Part shown: positions 49,596 through 58,154 of the stretch, one piece after another
How positions within the stretch are numbered: the first letter of the stretch is position 1
How the letters are laid out: every line of letters begins with the position of its first letter
NCBI RefSeq assembly: GCF_014653695.1
Contig: NZ_BNAR01000008.1
Location: 186,001-250,000 of the forward strand
DNA from: Lentzea cavernae
Lineage (GTDB): Bacteria > Actinomycetota > Actinomycetes > Mycobacteriales > Pseudonocardiaceae
Direction of reading: 5' to 3'
Length of the DNA: 64,000 nt
Notes under the pieces: model-generated
Seen by the model: the letters and a program-made list of their open reading frames with translations, nothing else
Databases searched by the model: none
Told to the model about the DNA's origin: nothing
Position numbers and translations under genes: made by a program

Positions 49596-50318
49596 ATGAC
49601 TGACGCCGACATCAACTTCTACTTCGACCCGATCTGCCCGTTCGCCTGGATGACGAGCAAGTGGATCAGGATCGTCCAGGCGCAGCGCGGTCACACGGTC
49701 GACTGGCGGTTCATCTCCCTGCGCCTGATCAACGCGCAAATCGACTACGACAGCCACTTCCCGGCCGAGTACGAGGCCCAGCACACCGCGGGCCTGCGCC
49801 TGCTGCGGGTGGCGTCGGCGGCACGGGAACTGCACGGCCGCGAGGCGATCGGCCCCCTCTACGCCGCCTTCGGCGCGAGGATCCTCGAATCCGGCCCCGA
49901 CGAGGGACGCGCCCCCGGCTGGCAGGCGGACCAGGACCTGGTCGCCGCCGCGCTGGCGGAAGCCGGCCTGCCGGCCTCGCTGACCGCCGCCCTCGACGAC
50001 ACCTCCCGTGACGCGGAGGTCCAGGCCGAGTCGGACGAGGCGTTGTCGTTGACGGGCAAGGACGTCGGCACACCGATCATCCACTTCGAGCCGCCGCGGG
50101 GCGTCGCCTTCTTCGGCCCGGTGATCAGCCGCATGCCGGACGAGGACCAGGCCGCCGAACTGTGGGACCACGTCGTCGGCCTGGCCCGCTTCCCGGGCTT
50201 CGCGGAGCTCAAGCGCAGCCTGCGCGAGCAACCGCAGCTGCCGTCGTTCGGCGTGACGACGCAGGAGACCGGCGAGGTCGAGGACTGGCACGCCGGAAGC
50301 CGCAGGCTCAAGAAGTAG
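49596..50318 (+). CDS. DsbA-family protein like mycothiol-dependent nitroreductase, with altered active site
   Basis: The 240-residue thioredoxin-fold protein aligns well with M. tuberculosis Rv2466c as I recall it: INFYFDPICPFAWMTSKWI against FWFDPLCPWCWITSRWI, then GKDVGTPIIHF and GVAFFGPVISRMP. Rv2466c uses a CPWC motif; here the second Cys is Ala (CPFA), leaving one catalytic Cys. It could still act by a monothiol mycothiol mechanism. GAAAGGA sits 8 nt before the ATG at 49596; an earlier ATG at 49572 overlaps the previous stop. It ends the TetR-controlled gene run, just before the second tRNA-Lys. Confidence 0.88.
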   Translation: MTDADINFYFDPICPFAWMTSKWIRIVQAQRGHTVDWRFISLRLINAQIDYDSHFPAEYEAQHTAGLRLLRVASAARELHGREAIGPLYAAFGARILESGPDEGRAPGWQADQDLVAAALAEAGLPASLTAALDDTSRDAEVQAESDEALSLTGKDVGTPIIHFEPPRGVAFFGPVISRMPDEDQAAELWDHVVGLARFPGFAELKRSLREQPQLPSFGVTTQETGEVEDWHAGSRRLKK

Positions 50319-50394
50319 CCCTCGGCCGCCGAACACGCTCGCGGTTCGCGAACCGTGGTGCGGAAACGGGGAATGGGGAGAAACCCGGAAAAGC

Positions 50395-50432
50395 AGAGAA
50401 GCAGGCAGAGACGAATCTCTGCCTGCTTCTCT
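50395..50432 (-). terminator. Terminator hairpin of tRNA-Lys copy 2
   Basis: Perfect 17-bp arms AGAGAAGCAGGCAGAGA (50395-50411) and TCTCTGCCTGCTTCTCT (50416-50432) with a CGAA loop (plus strand) lie 4 nt beyond the tRNA 3' end. One base pair differs from copy 1 by a compensatory T-A to C-G change. Confidence 0.87.
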
Positions 50433-50436
50433 GGAG

Positions 50437-50510
50437 TACGCCGCCAGGGACTCGAACCCCGGACCCGCTGATTAAGAGTCAGCTGCTCTAACCAACTGAG
50501 CTAGCGGCGC
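50437..50510 (-). tRNA. tRNA-Lys (anticodon CTT), copy 2
   Basis: This 74-nt tRNA on the minus strand is identical to the copy at 36568-36641, with the same cloverleaf, anticodon CTT and discriminator A. About 40 nt of upstream sequence and the downstream hairpin are also nearly the same, so the whole tRNA unit is duplicated. Confidence 0.97.
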
Positions 50511-50551
50511 TTGTTTGTGTGCCGGAGGCTTGCTCGTTTCCGACGTGAAGA

Positions 50552-50557
50552 ACGTTA
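50552..50557 (-). promoter_or_regulatory. -10 element of tRNA-Lys copy 2
   Basis: On the minus strand, TGCTAACGT (extended -10 TGC-TAACGT) is conserved with copy 1 about 40 nt before the tRNA. Further upstream the two copies diverge. Confidence 0.5.
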
Positions 50558-50743
50558 GCACAGCGCCTCCACGCGCTCCCAATCGGCTGGTCAGGCGGGT
50601 TTGGGAGGTGCATCGGCCACGTAACGATCCGGCCACTCGCGCAACTTCGGGGCACCTCGTGTCGTCACCTAATCGGGGGACAGCGAAACACCTTGCGTGC
50701 AGGCAGTCTCGGGAGTGGCGACAAGCAGATCGGAAGTACGCCG

Positions 50744-51934
50744 ATGGGGATGTGGAGCAGGCGCGGTCGTGGGGTGGTCATGGCGGGAATCGCTGTGATG
50801 CTGATCGCAGGCTGTTCAGGAGGAGCCGACACCGCGTCCGGGGGTGGCGGTGGTGAGTCGAGTGCGCCTCCTCCTCCGCCGCCCAAGCCCGTCACGCTGA
50901 CGCTCGCGCTGAACAACGGTGCGGCCGACGTGTCGCCTGGGCTGCCGGTCATCGCCACGGCGGCGGACGGGAAGCTGACGGACGTCAAGCTGACCAACCC
51001 CGAGGGGAAGGTCGTCGAGGGGAAGATGAACCCCGAGTCGACGCAGTGGACGAACACGGAACCGCTCGGGTACTCCAAGGCGTACAAGCTCGTCGCGACG
51101 GCGACCGGTGAGGACGGCAAGACGGAGACCAAGGAGTCGACCTTCACGACCGTGAAGCCGCGCACGCTCACGTACGTGTCGACGAACCCGCAGGACGGCA
51201 CGACCATCGGCGTGGGGCAGCCGCTGGCCTTCTACTTCGACGAGCCGGTGGCCGACAAGGTCGCGGCCGAGAAGATGCTGGAGATCACCACCGAGCCCAA
51301 GGTCGAGGGCGCCTTCTACTGGTTCAACAAGAAGGAGGTGCACTGGCGTCCGGAGAAGTTCTGGAAGTCGGGCACCAAGATCACCATGCACGTGAAGGTC
51401 TACGGCAAGCACGTCGGCAACGGCATCTACGGCCAGGAAGACCGCGTCATCACCACGACGGTCGGTGACGAGGTCATCCACGAGGCCGACGGTCAGACGC
51501 ACCAGGTGGTCACCAAGGTCAACGGCCAGGTCGTGCGCACCATGCCGACGTCGATGGGCAAGCCCGCCGACGCCACGCCCATCGGCACGTACGTGCTGAT
51601 GGAGAAGCACGACCACATGATCATGGACTCGACCACGTACGGCCTCGCGCTGGAGAACGGCGGCTACAAGACGCCGGTGGACTGGGCGTACCGGATGTCC
51701 AACAGCGGCATCTTCTTCCACGGCGCGCCGTGGTCGGTCGGGGACCAGGGCCACCGCAACGTGAGCCACGGCTGCCTGAACCTGTCGCCGGAGAACGCCA
51801 AGTGGGTGTTCGACAACAGCAAGCAGGGCGACGTCGTGATCGTCACCAACTCCGGCGGTCCCGTGCTGGAGCCGTGGGACGGCTTCGGCGACTGGCAGGT
51901 CCCGTGGGCCACCTGGGTCCAGGGCAACCGCTAG
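50744..51934 (+). CDS. L,D-transpeptidase lipoprotein
   Basis: The 396-residue enzyme makes 3-3 cross-links in peptidoglycan or attaches proteins to it. It has a lipoprotein signal (VMLIAGCSGG, lipid-modified Cys), a Gly/Ser/Pro linker with six prolines, two Ig-like domains (about 45-250), and a YkuD catalytic domain with HGAPWSVGDQGHRNVSHGCLNLSP; Cys344 is the nucleophile. The C-terminal tail with several Trp residues matches actinobacterial Ldt proteins such as LdtMt2. GGAAG precedes the ATG at 50744. It converges on the ABC-F gene with a 4-nt gap. Confidence 0.94.
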   Translation: MGMWSRRGRGVVMAGIAVMLIAGCSGGADTASGGGGGESSAPPPPPPKPVTLTLALNNGAADVSPGLPVIATAADGKLTDVKLTNPEGKVVEGKMNPESTQWTNTEPLGYSKAYKLVATATGEDGKTETKESTFTTVKPRTLTYVSTNPQDGTTIGVGQPLAFYFDEPVADKVAAEKMLEITTEPKVEGAFYWFNKKEVHWRPEKFWKSGTKITMHVKVYGKHVGNGIYGQEDRVITTTVGDEVIHEADGQTHQVVTKVNGQVVRTMPTSMGKPADATPIGTYVLMEKHDHMIMDSTTYGLALENGGYKTPVDWAYRMSNSGIFFHGAPWSVGDQGHRNVSHGCLNLSPENAKWVFDNSKQGDVVIVTNSGGPVLEPWDGFGDWQVPWATWVQGNR

Positions 51935-51938
51935 AGCT

Positions 51939-53564
51939 CTAGGAGACCGTCACCTGGCCGGCCGCAACGGTCAGGTGACGGTTCACCTGCACGGCCTCGA
52001 GCATCCGCCGGTCGTGCGTGACCAGCAGCAACGTGCCGGTGTAGCTGTCGAGCGCCGACTCCAGCTGCTCGATCGCGGCCAGGTCCAGGTGGTTCGTCGG
52101 CTCGTCGAGCACCAGCAGGTTCACCCCGCGGCCCTGCAGCAGCGCCAGCGCGGCCCGCGTCCGCTCGCCCGGTGAGAGCGACGCCGCCGTCCGCATGACG
52201 TGCGCCGCCTTCAGCCCGAACTTCGCCAGCAACGTGCGCACGTCGGCCGGGTTCATCTCCGGCACGGCCTCCTCGAACGCGTCGACGAGCGGCTGGTCGC
52301 CCAGGAACAGGCCGCGCGCCTGGTCCACCTCGCCGACCACGACGCCGGAGCCCAGGGTCGCGTAGCCCGAGGCCAGCTCGACCCGTCCCAGCAGCGCGCC
52401 CAGCAACGTCGACTTGCCCGCGCCGTTCGCGCCGGTGATCGCGACCCGGTCCGCCCAGTCGATCTGCAGGTCCACCGGGCCCAGCCGGAACCCGCCGCGT
52501 TCGACCACGGCGGCCCGCAGGGACGCCACGACCGCGCCGGAACGGGGAGCGGACGCGATCTCCATCCGCAGCTCCCACTCCTTGCGGGGTTCCTCGACGA
52601 CGTCCAGCCGTTCGATCATGCGATCGGTCTGGCGGGCCTTCGAGGCCTGCTTCTCGGTGGCGTCGGCGCGGAACTTGCGGGCGTTCTTGTCGTTGTCGCC
52701 CGCCTTGCGCCGGGCGTTCTTCACGCCCTTCTCCATCCACGAACGCTGCATGCGCGCACGGGCCTCCAACGAGGCCTTGGTGTCCGCGAACTCCTCGTAG
52801 TCGTCACGGGCGTGCTGGCGCGCACGGGCGCGTTCCTCGAGGTACGACTCGTAGCCGCCGCCGTAGAGGTGCACGGCGTTCTGGTGCAGGTCGAGCTCCA
52901 GAACACTGGTGACAGTGCGGGCCAGGAACTCGCGGTCGTGCGACACCAGCACGGTGGCGGCGCGCAGGCCCGTGACGAACTTCTCCAGCCGCTCCAGGCC
53001 GTCGAGGTCCAGGTCGTTGGTCGGCTCGTCGAGCAGGAAGACGTCGTAGCGGCTCAGCAGCAACGACGCCATGCCCGCGCGGGCGGCCTGGCCGCCGGAC
53101 AGCGAGGTCATCAGCGCGTCGAGGCCCACGGAGAGCCCGAGGTCGGCGACGACCTCCAGCGAACGCTCCTCCAGGTCCGCGCCGCCCAGCGCGAGCCACT
53201 GGTCCAACGCGTCGGAGTAGCCCTCGTCGTTGCCGGCGGTCAACGCCTCGGTGGCCACGTCCAGGGCCTTCTGGGCCTCCGCTACACCGGTGCGGCGGGC
53301 CAGGAAGTCGCGGACCGTCTCCCCTTCGAAGCGCTCCGGTTCCTGCGCGAGGTGCCCGACGTTGGCCGACGGCGGGTTCAGCGAGACACGGCCGGACTCG
53401 GCGGGGATCAGCCCGGCCAGGGTCTTCAGCAACGTCGACTTGCCCGCGCCGTTCACGCCGACGAGGCCGATCACGTCACCGGGAGCGACCACCAGGTCGA
53501 GTCCGGAGAAGAGGACGCGATCACCGTGACCGGCGGCGAGGTCCTTGGCGACGAGCGTGGTCAT
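51939..53564 (-). CDS. ABC-F family ATPase (Uup/EttA-like)
   Basis: The 541-residue soluble protein has two ATP sites: GVNGAGKST, LSGGQAARAGMASLLL and VFLLDEPTNDLD; then GANGAGKST, LSPGERTRAALALL and LLVLDEPTNHLD. The middle linker is long and charged (ARARQHARDDYEEFADTKAS and RMQRSWMEKGVKNARRKAGDND). This fits housekeeping ribosome-associated ABC-F proteins rather than the drug-resistance type at 3678. GGGAG precedes the ATG at 53564. The open frame continues upstream into the tRNA-His gene, but that part is not real protein. Confidence 0.93.
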   Translation of the reverse strand: MTTLVAKDLAAGHGDRVLFSGLDLVVAPGDVIGLVGVNGAGKSTLLKTLAGLIPAESGRVSLNPPSANVGHLAQEPERFEGETVRDFLARRTGVAEAQKALDVATEALTAGNDEGYSDALDQWLALGGADLEERSLEVVADLGLSVGLDALMTSLSGGQAARAGMASLLLSRYDVFLLDEPTNDLDLDGLERLEKFVTGLRAATVLVSHDREFLARTVTSVLELDLHQNAVHLYGGGYESYLEERARARQHARDDYEEFADTKASLEARARMQRSWMEKGVKNARRKAGDNDKNARKFRADATEKQASKARQTDRMIERLDVVEEPRKEWELRMEIASAPRSGAVVASLRAAVVERGGFRLGPVDLQIDWADRVAITGANGAGKSTLLGALLGRVELASGYATLGSGVVVGEVDQARGLFLGDQPLVDAFEEAVPEMNPADVRTLLAKFGLKAAHVMRTAASLSPGERTRAALALLQGRGVNLLVLDEPTNHLDLAAIEQLESALDSYTGTLLLVTHDRRMLEAVQVNRHLTVAAGQVTVS

Positions 53565-53586
53565 GACGACTCCCGTAAACGTGAAG

Positions 53587-53614
53587 AAAGGCCCCCGCGG
53601 AAGCGGAGGCCTTT
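53587..53614 (-). terminator. Terminator hairpin after tRNA-His
   Basis: AAAGGCCCCCGC and GCGGAGGCCTTT form a 12-bp stem with one mismatch and a GGAA loop, just beyond the tRNA-His 3' end on the minus strand and 22 nt before the ABC-F start. It should separate the tRNA transcript from the ABC-F gene. Confidence 0.75.
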
Positions 53615-53622
53615 CGACAAAG

Positions 53623-53696
53623 GGTGAGTGACGGGACTTGAACCCGCGACACCTGGGATCACAACCCAGTGCTCTACCGACTGAGCTACACCCACC
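53623..53696 (-). tRNA. tRNA-His (anticodon GTG)
   Basis: On the minus strand the sequence folds as a tRNA with acceptor GTGGGTG/CACTCAC, D-arm TAGCTCAGTCGGTAGAGC, anticodon stem CTGGG with loop TTGTGAT (anticodon GTG), and T-arm GCGGGTTCAAGTCCCGT. The coordinates include the extra G at position -1, paired with C73, that is specific to tRNA-His. Confidence 0.96.
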
Positions 53697-53760
53697 ATTG
53701 CTGGTCGTTGACCGGCGAGGAAAGCATAGCAACGGCATCCACCAAGATAAAAATCAGGGG

Positions 53761-54366
53761 TCAGTCAGCGTTCTTCAGCAGGTCAGCGGCCACGGCCTGG
53801 GCCTGTTCGGTCGACGGGCCGGGCTGCGGCACGAACGCCGTCCGCCGGTAGTACGCGAGCTCCCGGATCGACTCGACGATGTCGGCGAGCGCCCGGTGCG
53901 CGAGGCCCTTGCCCGGCTGCGCGTAGTAGATGCGCGGGTACCAGCGCCGGCACAGCTCCTTGATCGACGACACGTCGACCATGCGGTAGTGCAGGTGGGC
54001 GTCGAGCGCCGGCATGTCGCGCGCGATGAAGCCGCGGTCGGTGGCGATGGAGTTGCCGGCCAGGGGGGCGGTCCGGGGGTCCGGCACCCACTCCTTGATG
54101 TAGGCCAGCACGGCGGCCTCGGCCTCTTCCAACGACACCGCGGACGCGCGCACCTCCTCGGTCAGCCCCGACTTGGCGTGCATCTGCACGACGACTTCCG
54201 GCATCGAGGCGAGCACTTCGTCGGAAGCGTGGATCACGATGTCCACGCCGTCGCCGAGCACGTTGAGCTCGGCGTCCGTGACCAGTGCCGCGATCTCGAT
54301 CAGAGCGTCCTTGCCCAGGTCGAGTCCGGTCATCTCGCAGTCGATCCACACCAGACGATCCATCAC
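53761..54366 (-). CDS. orn: Oligoribonuclease (DEDDh 3'-5' exonuclease)
   Basis: The 201-residue enzyme clears 2-5-nt RNA fragments, including linear di-GMP. It has the first motif VWIDCEMTGLD (Asp9, Glu11), the second around NSIATDRGFIARDMP, and the third motif HRALADIVESIREL with the DEDDh His and Asp. Length and motifs match Orn closely. The start carries two ATG codons in a row (54366 and 54363). It is divergent from the HerA-like gene with about 72 nt between. Confidence 0.96.
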   Translation of the reverse strand: MMDRLVWIDCEMTGLDLGKDALIEIAALVTDAELNVLGDGVDIVIHASDEVLASMPEVVVQMHAKSGLTEEVRASAVSLEEAEAAVLAYIKEWVPDPRTAPLAGNSIATDRGFIARDMPALDAHLHYRMVDVSSIKELCRRWYPRIYYAQPGKGLAHRALADIVESIRELAYYRRTAFVPQPGPSTEQAQAVAADLLKNAD

Positions 54367-54424
54367 CCCCGGAACATTACTGCGCGGAGCGTCAACTTCG
54401 AGTGGCGGCGTGCAGCAACCTGGT

Positions 54425-54430
54425 TACGCT
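54425..54430 (+). promoter_or_regulatory. -10 element of a leaderless gene
   Basis: TACGCT fits TANNNT and ends 8 nt before the ATG at 54439, predicting transcription from the start codon itself. No clear -35 is seen. Confidence 0.45.
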
Positions 54431-54438
54431 CCCCGTGC

Positions 54439-55950
54439 ATGACGGCTCAAGCTGAGATCGCCGCGGGGTACGCGTCCGAGGGCGCGGCCATCGAACTCGG
54501 CGCCGTGCTGGTCGACGGGACCGTCGAGTCGACCGCGCACGTCCGCATCCCGTTGTCCATGGTCAACCGCCACGGACTTGTCGCAGGCGCAACGGGAACC
54601 GGCAAGACCAAGACCCTCCAACTGCTCGCCGAGCAGCTGTCGAACAACGGCGTCCCGGTGCTGATGGCGGACGTGAAGGGCGATCTGTCCGGTCTGTCGC
54701 AGCAGGGCCAGGACAGCGACCGCACGAAGACCCGCGCCGCCGACACCGGCGACGACTGGCAGGCCACGGCGTTCCCCGTGCAGTTCCTGTCGATCGGCAC
54801 CGGCGGCATCGGCGTGCCCTTGCGGGCGAGCATCACGAGCTTCGGGCCGATCCTGCTGTCGAAGGTGCTGGGCCTGAACGACACCCAGGAGTCGACGCTC
54901 GGCCTGATCTTCCACTGGGCCGACTCGAAGGGCCTGCCGCTGCTCGACACCAAGGACCTCCGCAGCGTCATCCAGCACCTCACCAGCGACGAGGGCAAGG
55001 CCGACCTCAAGGGCATCGGCGGTGTCTCGAGCTCCACGGCCGGGGTCATCCTGCGGGCGCTCGTCAACCTGGAGGCGCAGGGCGGCGACCGGTTCTTCGG
55101 CGAACCGGAGCTCGACCCGGCCGACCTGATGCGCGAACGCGACGGCAAGGGCGTCGTGAGCCTGCTGGAACTGGCCGAGCTGCAGGGCAACCCGGCGCTG
55201 TTCTCCACGTTCCTGATGTGGTTGCTGGCGGAGCTGTTCGAGACGCTGCCGGAGGAGGGCGACGTCGAGAAGCCCAAGCTGGTCTTCTTCTTCGACGAGG
55301 CGCACCTGCTGTTCTCGAACGCCTCCAAGGCGTTCCTCGACCAGATCACCCAGACCGTGAAGCTCATCCGGTCCAAGGGGATCGGCGTCTTCTTCTGCAC
55401 GCAGCTGCCGACCGACATCCCGAACGACGTGCTGTCGCAGCTCGGCGCCCGCGTCCAGCACGCCTTGCGCGCGTTCACGCCCGACGACCAGAAGGCGTTG
55501 GCGCGCACGGTGAAGACGTATCCGACGACACCGCACTACGACCTGGAGAAGGCCCTCACGTCGCTCGGCATCGGCGAGGCCGTCATCACCGTGCTGAGCG
55601 AGAAGGGCGCTCCGACCCCGGTCGCGTGGACTCGCCTGCGGGCGCCGCGCTCGTTGATGGACACCATCGGCAACGACGCCATCAAGCAGGCGGCCTCCCA
55701 GAGCGATCTCCACGGCAAGTACTCGGAGACGATCGACCGCGAGTCGGCCTACGAGCAGCTGATGCAGAAGGTCGCTCCACCGCAGGAAGAACACTTCCCG
55801 GAACCTCAGCGGCAGGAGAAGGAGGAACCGGGGATGGTCGAGAAGGTGCTGGGCAACAGCGCCGTGAAGTCGTTCCTGCGGTCAGCCGGCAGCGCCCTGG
55901 CGCGTGAGATCACGCGCGGGCTCTTCGGGACTTCGCGCAAGCGACGCTGA
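54439..55950 (+). CDS. DUF853 / HerA-like P-loop ATPase
   Basis: The 503-residue protein has Walker A GATGTGKTKTLQLLAEQL (about 50-67), the DVKGDLSGL stretch, and Walker B KPKLVFFFDEAHLLF. GIGVFFCTQLPTDIPNDVLSQLGARVQHALRAFTPDDQKAL carries the sensor and arginine-finger region of FtsK/HerA-like motors. DUF853 proteins are DNA-translocase-like ATPases of uncertain role, sometimes proposed in DNA repair or conjugation. The open frame extends far upstream through the tRNA-His gene, which is not coding. It overlaps the convergent MFS gene by 69 nt. Confidence 0.9.
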   Translation: MTAQAEIAAGYASEGAAIELGAVLVDGTVESTAHVRIPLSMVNRHGLVAGATGTGKTKTLQLLAEQLSNNGVPVLMADVKGDLSGLSQQGQDSDRTKTRAADTGDDWQATAFPVQFLSIGTGGIGVPLRASITSFGPILLSKVLGLNDTQESTLGLIFHWADSKGLPLLDTKDLRSVIQHLTSDEGKADLKGIGGVSSSTAGVILRALVNLEAQGGDRFFGEPELDPADLMRERDGKGVVSLLELAELQGNPALFSTFLMWLLAELFETLPEEGDVEKPKLVFFFDEAHLLFSNASKAFLDQITQTVKLIRSKGIGVFFCTQLPTDIPNDVLSQLGARVQHALRAFTPDDQKALARTVKTYPTTPHYDLEKALTSLGIGEAVITVLSEKGAPTPVAWTRLRAPRSLMDTIGNDAIKQAASQSDLHGKYSETIDRESAYEQLMQKVAPPQEEHFPEPQRQEKEEPGMVEKVLGNSAVKSFLRSAGSALAREITRGLFGTSRKRR

Positions 55951-57147
55951 CAGCACGGCCGCGCCGATGCAGAGGGCGCCCGCGACGTACCAGGCCAGGT
56001 CGTAGCTGCCCAGGTGGTCGCGGGTGAGCCCGGCCGCCGAGGCCGCGATCGCCGCGCCGAGCTGGTGCGAGGCGAACACCCAGCCGAACACGACGGGCCC
56101 GGACATGCCGAAGTACTGGCGGCACAACGCCACGGTCGGCGGCACGGTCGCGACCCAGTCGAGGCCGTAGAAGATGATGAACACCAGCATCGACGGGTGC
56201 GCCGACTCGCCGAACAGCTGCGGCAGCAGCATCAGCGAGAGACCGCGCAACGCGTAGTAGCCCGCCAGCAGCAGCCGCGAGTCGACGCGGTCGGTCAGCC
56301 AGCCGGACGCGATCGTGCCCACGATGTCGAACACGCCCACGAGTGCCAGCAACCCGGCCGCGGTCGTCGTCGGCATGCCGTGGTCGTGCGCGGCGGGGAT
56401 GAAGTGCGTGCCCACCAGACCGTTCGTGGACGCGCCGCAGATCGCGAACCCGCCTGCCAGCAGCCAGAACGGCCGGGTCTTCGCGGCCTGCACCAGACCG
56501 CCGATGGCACGGCGAGCGGCACCACCGCCCGGCGGCGGGGGAGTGTCCTCGGACGCGCCGAGCGGCAGCAGCCCCACGTCACGCGGGTACTCGCGCAGGA
56601 AGAACGCGGCCAGCGGCACGACGGCCAGCGCGGCGATGCAGATCACCAGCGACGCGGGCCGCCAGCCGTAGGTCGCGGACAGCCACGCCACCAGCGGCAG
56701 GAACACCAGCTGCCCGGCCGCGCCACCCGCCGTCAGCACGCCCGTGACCAGGCCGCGGTGCTTCACGAACCAGCGCCCGGTGATCGTCGCGACGAACGCC
56801 AGCGCCATCGAACCGGTGCCGAGCCCGACCACGACGCCCCACAGCAGCACCAGCTGCCACGACGTGGTCATGAACACCGTCAGCCCGCTGCCGATCGCGA
56901 CCATGGTCAGCGCCCAGGTCACCACGACCCGCACGCCGAACTTGTCCATCAGCGCGGCCGCGAACGGCGCGGTCAGCCCGTACAGCAGCAGGTTGATCGA
57001 GATGGCGAGCGAGATCGTGGCCGTCGACCACCCGAACTCCGCCCGCAGGGGCTCGATCAACGCACCCGGCGCCGCGCGGAACGACGCGGCGCCCACCAGC
57101 GCGATGAAGGACACCCCTGCCACAACCCAGGCCCAATGCAGTCTCAC
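55882..57147 (-). CDS. MFS transporter (OFA/MCT-like)
   Basis: The protein of about 421 residues has 12 hydrophobic segments and begins VRLHWAWVVAGVSFIALVGAASFRAAPGALIEPLRAEFGWS, the N-terminal signature of the oxalate/formate- and monocarboxylate-type MFS subgroup. It probably moves an organic acid. The GTG at 57147 is chosen because the preceding residues are not family-like; a TTG at 57180 is possible. It is divergent from the GlxA-type regulator and may be its target. The 3' end overlaps the HerA-like gene. Confidence 0.87.
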   Translation of the reverse strand: MRLHWAWVVAGVSFIALVGAASFRAAPGALIEPLRAEFGWSTATISLAISINLLLYGLTAPFAAALMDKFGVRVVVTWALTMVAIGSGLTVFMTTSWQLVLLWGVVVGLGTGSMALAFVATITGRWFVKHRGLVTGVLTAGGAAGQLVFLPLVAWLSATYGWRPASLVICIAALAVVPLAAFFLREYPRDVGLLPLGASEDTPPPPGGGAARRAIGGLVQAAKTRPFWLLAGGFAICGASTNGLVGTHFIPAAHDHGMPTTTAAGLLALVGVFDIVGTIASGWLTDRVDSRLLLAGYYALRGLSLMLLPQLFGESAHPSMLVFIIFYGLDWVATVPPTVALCRQYFGMSGPVVFGWVFASHQLGAAIAASAAGLTRDHLGSYDLAWYVAGALCIGAAVLSASLARSPEEPARDLTRQGAAG

Positions 57148-57218
57148 GCCGACAAGGTTCGGTGATGGCCGACGCTCCAACCAGTGGCCCGATGGCCAAC
57201 ATGTGAAAGAATCCGGCC

Positions 57219-58154
57219 ATGCACCGGATCGCCGTTCTCGCGCTCGAGAAGTCAGTCGCGTTCGACATCGGCAGCTCGACGCACATGTTCGCCCGGCTGG
57301 AGGACCGGTACGAGGTCGTCGTCTGCTCGCCGGACCGCCGGCCGATCCCCACGACCGGCGGCTTCACCATCGCGCCCGAGCACGGCTTGGAGGCGCTCCA
57401 AGACGCGGACACGGTGCTCGTGCCGGGCACGCACTACCAGCCGGCACGGGAGGGGTGGCTCGAGCCGGCCGTGCTGGAGGCGCTCACGACGACGAACGCG
57501 CGGCGGATCATGTCGATCTGCACCGGGGCGTTCGTGCTCGCCGCCGCCGGGCTGCTCGACGGCAGGCCCGCCACCACGCACTGGCGCACCACGGACCAGT
57601 TCCGCGCGCTGTACCCGCAGGTGCGGCTCAACCCGGACGTGCTGTTCGTCGACGACGGGGACGTGCTGACGTCCGCGGGCGTCGCGGCGGGCATCGACCT
57701 GTGCCTGCACGTCATCAGGTCCGACCACGGCAGCGAGGTGGCGAACTGGGTCGCCCGCTACTGCGTCGTGCCCGCGTGGCGGCAGGGCGGCCAGTCCCAG
57801 TTCGTCGACCGGCCGGTGCCGAGCTACCCGGACACCTCCACCGCGCTCGCCCGCGAGTGGGCCTTGGAGCGGCTCCAAGAACCACTCGACCTCTCCGCGA
57901 TGGCCGGGCAGGTGCGGATGAGCGTGCGCACGTTCACCCGCCGGTTCCGCGCCGAGACCGGCATGTCACCGGGCCAGTGGCTGACGCAGCAGCGCGTTGA
58001 CCGGGCCCGGCACCTGCTCGAGTCGACCGACCTGCCGATCGACCAGGTCGCGAACCACGCAGGCTTCGGCACCGGCGCGGCTCTGCGGCAGCAGCTCGCC
58101 GCCTCGATCGGGGTCTCGCCGAGCGCCTACCGTCAGACGTTCCGCTCGGCTTGA
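57219..58154 (+). CDS. GlxA-type transcriptional regulator (DJ-1/PfpI + AraC HTH)
   Basis: The 311-residue regulator has an N-terminal DJ-1/PfpI-like domain (VLALEKSVAFDIGSST, RIMSICTGAFVLAAAGLLDGRPATTHW), and a C-terminal AraC double HTH (LSAMAGQVRMSVRTFTRRFRAETGMSPGQWLTQQRVDRARHLLESTDLPIDQVANHAGFGTGAALRQQLAASIGVSPSAYRQTF). The DJ-1 domain usually binds a small molecule instead of acting as an enzyme. Family members often control amino-acid, glycine-betaine or nitrogen genes. It lies divergent from an MFS transporter. Confidence 0.94.
   Translation: MHRIAVLALEKSVAFDIGSSTHMFARLEDRYEVVVCSPDRRPIPTTGGFTIAPEHGLEALQDADTVLVPGTHYQPAREGWLEPAVLEALTTTNARRIMSICTGAFVLAAAGLLDGRPATTHWRTTDQFRALYPQVRLNPDVLFVDDGDVLTSAGVAAGIDLCLHVIRSDHGSEVANWVARYCVVPAWRQGGQSQFVDRPVPSYPDTSTALAREWALERLQEPLDLSAMAGQVRMSVRTFTRRFRAETGMSPGQWLTQQRVDRARHLLESTDLPIDQVANHAGFGTGAALRQQLAASIGVSPSAYRQTFRSA

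Noticed and set aside
36568..50510. Genomic island integrated between two tRNA-Lys copies as attachment sites
   Set aside because: No integrase, phage or plasmid genes lie between them, both copies are full length with their own promoters and terminators, and the genes between look like ordinary chromosomal modules. Recombination between copies remains possible.
53638..54438. Open frame running upstream from the HerA-like gene through tRNA-His and antisense to orn
   Set aside because: It crosses a tRNA gene and a conserved gene on the other strand; the true start is at 54439 just after a TACGCT -10 box.
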